From: JAGNRR01 sp964409905
GTDB lineage: Bacteria; Bacteroidota; Bacteroidia; Chitinophagales; Chitinophagaceae
Reading direction: 5' to 3'
NCBI GenBank assembly: GCA_964409905.1
Contig: CAYPET010000003.1
Location: forward strand, 115,199-179,198
DNA length: 64,000 bases
Shown here: one piece after another, positions 59,655-64,000 of the stretch
Numbering within the stretch: the stretch's first letter is position 1
Layout: each line of letters starts with the position of its first letter
Notes under the pieces: model-generated
The model's input: only the letters and a program-made list of their open reading frames with translations
Database searches by the model: none
Told to the model about the DNA's origin: nothing
Made by a program: the position numbers and the translations under genes

Positions 59655-60264
59655 CAAACTTCAACATTATATTTTAGGTGAATTGCCCGCCTGGGATGCC
59701 CAGCAACGCATGGCACCACCTTTGCGCACCGCCAAACCACTGATACCGCACACGGTACGCCAAAGTGCAGTTTGCACCTTATTGTATTACCGGAATAATC
59801 AATTACATACCCTCCTGATAAAACGTACCGAAGATGGTAAAACGCACAGTGGCCAAATCAGTTTTCCCGGCGGAAAAATGGATGCGCAAGACTATAGCTT
59901 GACCTTTTGCGCCTTGCGTGAATGTGAAGAAGAAATTGGTTTATCAAAAAATAATATTCTTGTGCTGGGTAGCTTAAGTCAATTGTACATTCCGCCCAGC
60001 AATTTTATCGTCACGCCCGTACTGAGCTATGCCGAGCAAGTTGAACAGCTAACCCCTTCAATAGATGAAGTGGCTGAAATTATTGAAGTGCCACTTGACG
60101 AGCTATTTGATGATGCCAATAAAACTACCTATACTGTTAGGCGCAGCGATGATCACACTCGAATTATGGAAACGCCTGCCTATCAGTTTCGTGGGCACAT
60201 TATTTGGGGTGCCACCGCCATGATGTTGGCCGAATTTGAAGAAATTCTCAATAGACTGCAATAG
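59647..60264 (+). CDS. Nudix hydrolase, CoA pyrophosphatase type
   Basis: A 205-residue Nudix enzyme. The Nudix box SFPGGKMDAQDYSLTFCALR followed by ECEEEIGL has the metal-binding REcEEEIG; the first acidic position is an Asp, as in CoA-pyrophosphatase-like members. The upstream HSGQISFPGG segment is typical of that subgroup. These enzymes cut CoA or related nucleotides into 3',5'-ADP and phosphopantetheine. The ATG overlaps the rlmD stop by eight bases, so the two are coupled. The substrate is not proven. Confidence 0.87.
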   Translation: MINKLQHYILGELPAWDAQQRMAPPLRTAKPLIPHTVRQSAVCTLLYYRNNQLHTLLIKRTEDGKTHSGQISFPGGKMDAQDYSLTFCALRECEEEIGLSKNNILVLGSLSQLYIPPSNFIVTPVLSYAEQVEQLTPSIDEVAEIIEVPLDELFDDANKTTYTVRRSDDHTRIMETPAYQFRGHIIWGATAMMLAEFEEILNRLQ

Positions 60265-60282
60265 TCACTTTACCTTTAAGGC

Positions 60283-60984
60283 ATGAATGCAATTATTACG
60301 GGCGCTACCAAGGGTATCGGAAAAGCTATAGCTGTGAAGTTTGCTAAGGAAGGCATGAATTTGTGTGTATGTTCACGCAATGTTGCCGATCTGGATGCGC
60401 TCAAAGAAGCCTTACAACGAATAAATTCTAAAATTGAAATCCACTGTTTGGCTAGTGATCTCAGTAAGGCCGATGAAGTAGAAAAGTTTGCAAACTTTGC
60501 CCTTTCTGTATTCGAACGTGTCGATATACTGGTGAACAATGCAGGGTATTTTGTACCGGGTGATATTCATACCGAAGAAGCCGGCCTGCTGGAAATGATG
60601 ATTCAAACCAATTTGTACAGTGCCTATCATTTAAGCCGTGCTATTATTCCCAAAATGAAAGAACAGCAAAACGGACTTATCGTCAATATTTCATCCGTTG
60701 CTGGGTTGCAGGCTTATCCGCAGGGAGGGTCTTATAGTATTTCAAAATTTGCACTTACCGGCTTTTCAAAAAACTTACGGCAAGAGTTGAAAACATTTGG
60801 TATCAAAGTGAGCACTGTTTATCCAGGAGCCACTTACTCAGCATCCTGGGCGGGCAGTGGTATTGACCCCGAGCGAATTATGGAAGCCAATGACGTAGCC
60901 GAGAGCGTCTGGTCGTTAACACGCATGTCTAAAAATGCAGTAGTCGAAGATATTGTTTTGCGACCACAGTTAGGAGACCTATAG
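60283..60984 (+). CDS. SDR-family oxidoreductase
   Basis: A 233-residue classical short-chain dehydrogenase/reductase. The NAD(P)-binding motif TGATKGIGKAIA is at residues 6-17, followed by VNNAGYFVPGDIHT. The catalytic Ser is in VNISSVAGL and the Tyr-Lys pair is Y151/K155 in YSISKFALTG. Charged residues after strand two (CSRNVADLDAL) favour NADPH, as an Arg follows a Ser. The substrate is unknown. It lies 18 bases after the Nudix gene and is the last gene of the rlmD unit. Confidence 0.9.
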   Translation: MNAIITGATKGIGKAIAVKFAKEGMNLCVCSRNVADLDALKEALQRINSKIEIHCLASDLSKADEVEKFANFALSVFERVDILVNNAGYFVPGDIHTEEAGLLEMMIQTNLYSAYHLSRAIIPKMKEQQNGLIVNISSVAGLQAYPQGGSYSISKFALTGFSKNLRQELKTFGIKVSTVYPGATYSASWAGSGIDPERIMEANDVAESVWSLTRMSKNAVVEDIVLRPQLGDL

Positions 60985-61102
60985 ATAAAAAGGCCATTAA
61001 ATGAAATTTTGCAAGTCCCATAAAAGTAAGTCGATAGCTTATTCATATAGGGTATGTTTAAGGCAGAGTCTACACTGGTAGTTAAGTTTACAATTCAATG
61101 TT

Positions 61103-63418
61103 TCAAAACTTTATTATTTTTTTTACTGCAGTAATTCCGGAGTATTGAATATGTAAGAAATAAATTCCACTTAATTCTTCTATTGATAAGTTAGTTTTAT
61201 GCAGTAAATCAAAATCCTTCTGCCAAATTATTTGACCAGATATACTTTGTAGTGTCAAGTGTACATTGTGATAGTACCTGTCAAATTCTATAAAGTAATT
61301 CCCTGTTGTGGGGTTTGGATATAAAAAAATATTGTTGGCATGCTCGTGAATCTGCGAAGGATTAAAATCAATATTATAACAATTCGTTGTATCCGTGCAA
61401 CCATTTTGAGTGATAATACAAGCATAAAATCCAGGTATCGTCGGATTAAATATTTGAGCGGTTGCGCCAGGAACTATTTGTTGATTTTCACAATCAATCC
61501 ATTGATATTGAACATTGTTTGCCTGGGCAATGAGCGAATTATTCGGCCCAGTACTTACCGATGTATCGAGGCTAATAATCGTTACATTTAAATTCAATAT
61601 GCTATCACAGCCCAAGGCGTTGGTCAATATTTGATTATAGTTGCCTGATTGAAAATAAGTAAACCCATTTAAAACGAGGCTATCACAAGTTGTAAAAGAC
61701 AAATTGCTGGCGCTTGGTTGATTAATGCTAATTGTGTAGACGTGCGTAGTATCGCAGCCTGAGATTGAACTATTGGTAAATGAAACAATTGTATCATTAA
61801 AATATGTAGTGTTGAACAATACTAAGCTGTCGCATGCGCTCAGAACCACGGTATCAGTAATAAGACAAGTATTAAGTTTTAAAACAAAACCGTCATGACC
61901 AATGCCTGTGGAATTTAATATCAATGAATCAGCCGTGGGATCAAAATCGCAATTGGTATAAAAATATCCTGCCAAATAAACACCATTGGCTTTATCCGTG
62001 CAAAGTGAATAGTTGTAATCATTTATTGTGCCACCCAATACGCCACCGAACAAAAAATTACCGGCCGAATCGAATTTTTGAAAAGCGATATCATCTAATC
62101 CTCGGCTACTTACAAAAAAAGTGGCTGCGCTTGGATTAAGATCCCATTGATTATTATTAACCTCCCAAATCTTAGTTGTCAAATAAAAATTACCACTTGT
62201 ATCGCAATCAATCGCCTCACGCCAACCATAACCGAAAACATTATTTTCTAAGTTTCGAAAGCCCCAAACATAATTTCCGTTCGCATCTAATTTTACAATA
62301 ATTCTGCCAAAAGTTGCATTCGTCCAACTAAGCAATTGAACAGCGGGGCCAGGATCCACATCAAGTGAAAAGCCATATGATTCGAATGGAATAATTACAT
62401 TGCCCCAAGTATCCAAAGACAAGCCCCAACAATAATTACCTTGATTGTTGCCAAACTCTTTATGCCAGATTAATGAACCCGAAGGTGATATTTTTAATAT
62501 ACTAAAATCAACATTGCCATTACTAGTGACTGTATTTACAGCCGAATTTGGATCAATATCAATTGAGCCTAAGAAATTGATTGGCATCACTATATTACCC
62601 GTGGCATCAATATCAATTTCGTGAGCACCAAAGTACCCCGAATCGTTCCAAGCTAATGAACTTTGCCATTTTTTTGCCCAAACAAAATTTCCGTTTACAT
62701 CCAATTTAAGTAAATATTTATACCCTGCTAAACCTGTAGAAGCTGTATTGCCAACCATATTAAAAACTGCCAAACCTGGATCAAAATCAACAGTATCCTT
62801 AAAACTGCCACTTACTATAATATTATTAAATGGGTCAACTTTTATTTGATCAGCCCATACTACATGGCTATTTTGGGTATTTGGGGCAGAAAGTACCTTG
62901 CCCCAAATGTAGTTGCCAAGCGAATCATATTTTGCTATAAAAACTGAACGAAATGTTCCCAAAGAAGTTCCTTTCGCATATGCCCACTGACTATTGGGGC
63001 CAAAATCCAAATCTATAGAATCAGCAAATTGTCCAACAACAAGGATATTATTTTGCTGGTCAACATCAATAGAGATTATACGATTTACTTGAGGAGTTTG
63101 ATATGCTAAACCCCATAGAAAATTCCCCTGGGCATCCAATTTTGATAAAAAACTAGTGTGATTTATTAGTGTAGAAGATTGTGCATAGCGCATAGCCTTT
63201 GCGGGTCCTGGATTTAAGTCAATAGAATCTGCAAAATAACCGGAGGTAATCACATTTAAACTATTATCCACGATCATATCCGTACAAAACGACTGGCTTG
63301 CTTCAAACTGTTTTACCCATTCTAAACTTTGCCCATTTATTTCTACTGAAATGAACATTAACAACATCGCCAACTTGATGAGCGTAACCATCCTTAATTG
63401 CGAAACTTGAACAGACAT
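61103..63418 (-). CDS. T9SS-sorted protein with seven DxDPG-type propeller repeats
   Basis: A 771-residue secreted protein with an N-terminal signal (LIKLAMLLMFISVEINGQ). Residues about 30-490 are repeats, each ending with a D-x-D-P-G-like turn: DSIDLNPGPA, DSIDLDFGPN, DTVDFDPGLA, GSIDIDPNSA, FSLDVDPGPA, NQWDLNPSAA and NCDFDPTADS. The spacing of roughly 55-70 residues and the recurring KLDANGNYVWG suggest a beta-propeller (SBBP-like) fold. Two Bacteroidota CDSLVLxxxTY/GCDSIL segments follow. The C-terminus (FLYPNPTTGNYFIEFD to SGIYFLHIQYSGITAVKKII) is a T9SS type A sorting domain. The function is unknown; it could be an adhesin or surface-layer protein. Confidence 0.85.
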   Translation of the reverse strand: MSVQVSQLRMVTLIKLAMLLMFISVEINGQSLEWVKQFEASQSFCTDMIVDNSLNVITSGYFADSIDLNPGPAKAMRYAQSSTLINHTSFLSKLDAQGNFLWGLAYQTPQVNRIISIDVDQQNNILVVGQFADSIDLDFGPNSQWAYAKGTSLGTFRSVFIAKYDSLGNYIWGKVLSAPNTQNSHVVWADQIKVDPFNNIIVSGSFKDTVDFDPGLAVFNMVGNTASTGLAGYKYLLKLDVNGNFVWAKKWQSSLAWNDSGYFGAHEIDIDATGNIVMPINFLGSIDIDPNSAVNTVTSNGNVDFSILKISPSGSLIWHKEFGNNQGNYCWGLSLDTWGNVIIPFESYGFSLDVDPGPAVQLLSWTNATFGRIIVKLDANGNYVWGFRNLENNVFGYGWREAIDCDTSGNFYLTTKIWEVNNNQWDLNPSAATFFVSSRGLDDIAFQKFDSAGNFLFGGVLGGTINDYNYSLCTDKANGVYLAGYFYTNCDFDPTADSLILNSTGIGHDGFVLKLNTCLITDTVVLSACDSLVLFNTTYFNDTIVSFTNSSISGCDTTHVYTISINQPSASNLSFTTCDSLVLNGFTYFQSGNYNQILTNALGCDSILNLNVTIISLDTSVSTGPNNSLIAQANNVQYQWIDCENQQIVPGATAQIFNPTIPGFYACIITQNGCTDTTNCYNIDFNPSQIHEHANNIFLYPNPTTGNYFIEFDRYYHNVHLTLQSISGQIIWQKDFDLLHKTNLSIEELSGIYFLHIQYSGITAVKKIIKF

Positions 63419-64000
63419 GAATTAAAATTACAAACTAAAAGACGACAATTTGGTCTATAAGGTTTGAAGACATAAAGTTTACACACCAAGGAGAATTGTT
63501 ACCAAGTTTGATGATTCATTCAAATCTGAATAAACCTAATTATAAGACAGTGATATTAAATAATGACACTTCTGCCAGGCGCAAATTATACCCCCCCATA
63601 ATGGCAAGGGTTATTACCCAGTAGGACACATTCACCCAAATCAGTTTCCAGCTGCTGCGCTCAAACATTCCATTGGTAGCCATGATAGGCAGCACTACAA
63701 AAATGTTGAAAGGCATAATGTATAAGTTTTGTTGTTCGTGTGAATATAATAGAAAAAATGAATAATTAAAATGTGCATTATCCCCATGCGCCATCTTCCT
63801 GCGCAGAATATAAAGTATGGGGTTGCAATGATGCCAATTTCGAAATAATGTATTGTATCCCAGAAATAGCTAATAAAAAAAATAAGGTGCCCTTGAAAAG
63901 GATAGTACATAATCAATATCATTATCAACACCCGTAGTACATAGCGAACCGAATTGGTATAATATGTACTACAAATACTTATTTTTATGGTACATATTTA
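63419..64000 (-). other. 582-bp end region without a confident gene
   Basis: Upstream of the propeller gene on the minus strand. It is A/T-rich and contains several overlapping open frames with hydrophobic translations but no intact gene. No promoter with full consensus and no hairpin terminator was seen. See the separate entry for the possible broken membrane-protein gene. Confidence 0.55.
63540..63869 (-). pseudogene. Possible remnant of a small multi-pass membrane protein gene
   Basis: The frame from 63869 to 63540 reads LFLGYNTLFRNWHHCNPILY, then a hydrophobic stretch containing YIMPFNIFVVLPIMATNGMF and WKLIWVNVSYWVITLAIMGG, before a stop. It looks like the C-terminal end of a small membrane protein. 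Upstream in the same frame there is a stop at 63870-63872, and the other frames carry further hydrophobic segments with no single start. This would fit a frameshifted gene or one continuing past the window edge. The evidence is weak because A/T-rich DNA easily gives hydrophobic translations. Confidence 0.25.

Noticed and set aside
63695..63931. 78-codon minus-strand frame at the right edge
   Set aside because: Hydrophobic but without recognisable features, and it overlaps the better candidate frame at 63540-63869. The two may both be chance.
1..64000. Defence, secondary-metabolite or mobile-element cluster
   Set aside because: No transposase, integrase, restriction enzyme, Cas protein, NRPS/PKS or attachment-site repeat was found. 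The region reads as core chromosome.

Overview
The window is a stretch of a Bacteroidota chromosome, probably from a draft or metagenome assembly because a run of ten Ns interrupts one gene. The assignment rests on a complete gldKLMN operon plus porU and porV of the type IX secretion system (T9SS), several proteins ending in T9SS type A sorting domains, promoters with the Bacteroidota -7 box TAnnTTTG, almost no Shine-Dalgarno sequences, a DksA-like protein with a single Cys, and the gldE-ssb-mutY-HU neighbourhood. The class is less certain: the gene content would fit Chitinophagia or a relative. No phage, insertion sequence, CRISPR array, tRNA or rRNA was recognised. Most of the window is ordinary core chromosome.

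Layout. 1-7.8 kb: the 5' end of a dipeptide epimerase, a DUF1800/DUF1501 pair whose second member is a T9SS cargo, an MBL-fold hydrolase, and a large envelope protein with propeller and barrel regions. 7.8-12.2 kb: ileS followed at once by a DksA-like protein with a long Lys/Ala-rich, histone H1-like tail. 12.4-22.5 kb, minus strand: fabH, a small three-repeat secreted protein, ispF, porV, porU (the sortase that processes T9SS cargo), a shortened GldE-like protein, ssb and mutY. 22.5-26.2 kb, plus strand: HU, a membrane-anchored TPR protein, a 30-residue mS38/bS22-type ribosomal protein, an RNase E/G-family nuclease and pnuC. 26.5-30.8 kb: rpsO, pnp, a DUF4878 lipoprotein and a convergent PQQ-propeller lipoprotein.

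31-37.7 kb: uppS, bamA, two Skp/OmpH chaperones and rpsA, which together make an envelope-assembly block. 37.7-43.7 kb, minus strand: a VWA protein, the N-terminal half of a split transketolase, and a secreted M36 metallopeptidase that is a T9SS cargo. 43.8-48.6 kb, minus strand: gldK-gldL-gldM-gldN, the T9SS motor and ring operon, behind a textbook Bacteroidota promoter. 49-51.2 kb, minus strand: a 2-oxoacid:ferredoxin oxidoreductase beta subunit followed by a DUF6452/DUF6048 pair. 51.3-64 kb: a TonB-dependent receptor, a secreted protein whose natural start is followed by a stop codon, a PpiC-type isomerase with a thioredoxin-like lipid-envelope partner, rlmD, a CoA-pyrophosphatase-type Nudix protein, an SDR oxidoreductase, a T9SS-sorted propeller protein, and a degraded-looking membrane-protein region at the right edge.

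Together these genes cover T9SS export (GldKLMN core, PorU/PorV attachment complex, and at least three cargo proteins), outer-membrane biogenesis (BamA, Skp, PpiC-type isomerase, UppS) and RNA metabolism and translation (RNase G, PNPase, S1, S15, IleRS, RlmD). The clearest oddities are the H1-like tail on the DksA-like protein, an SSB without its C-terminal interaction tip, a GldE without its CorC domain, and the stop codon two codons into the gene at 53842.
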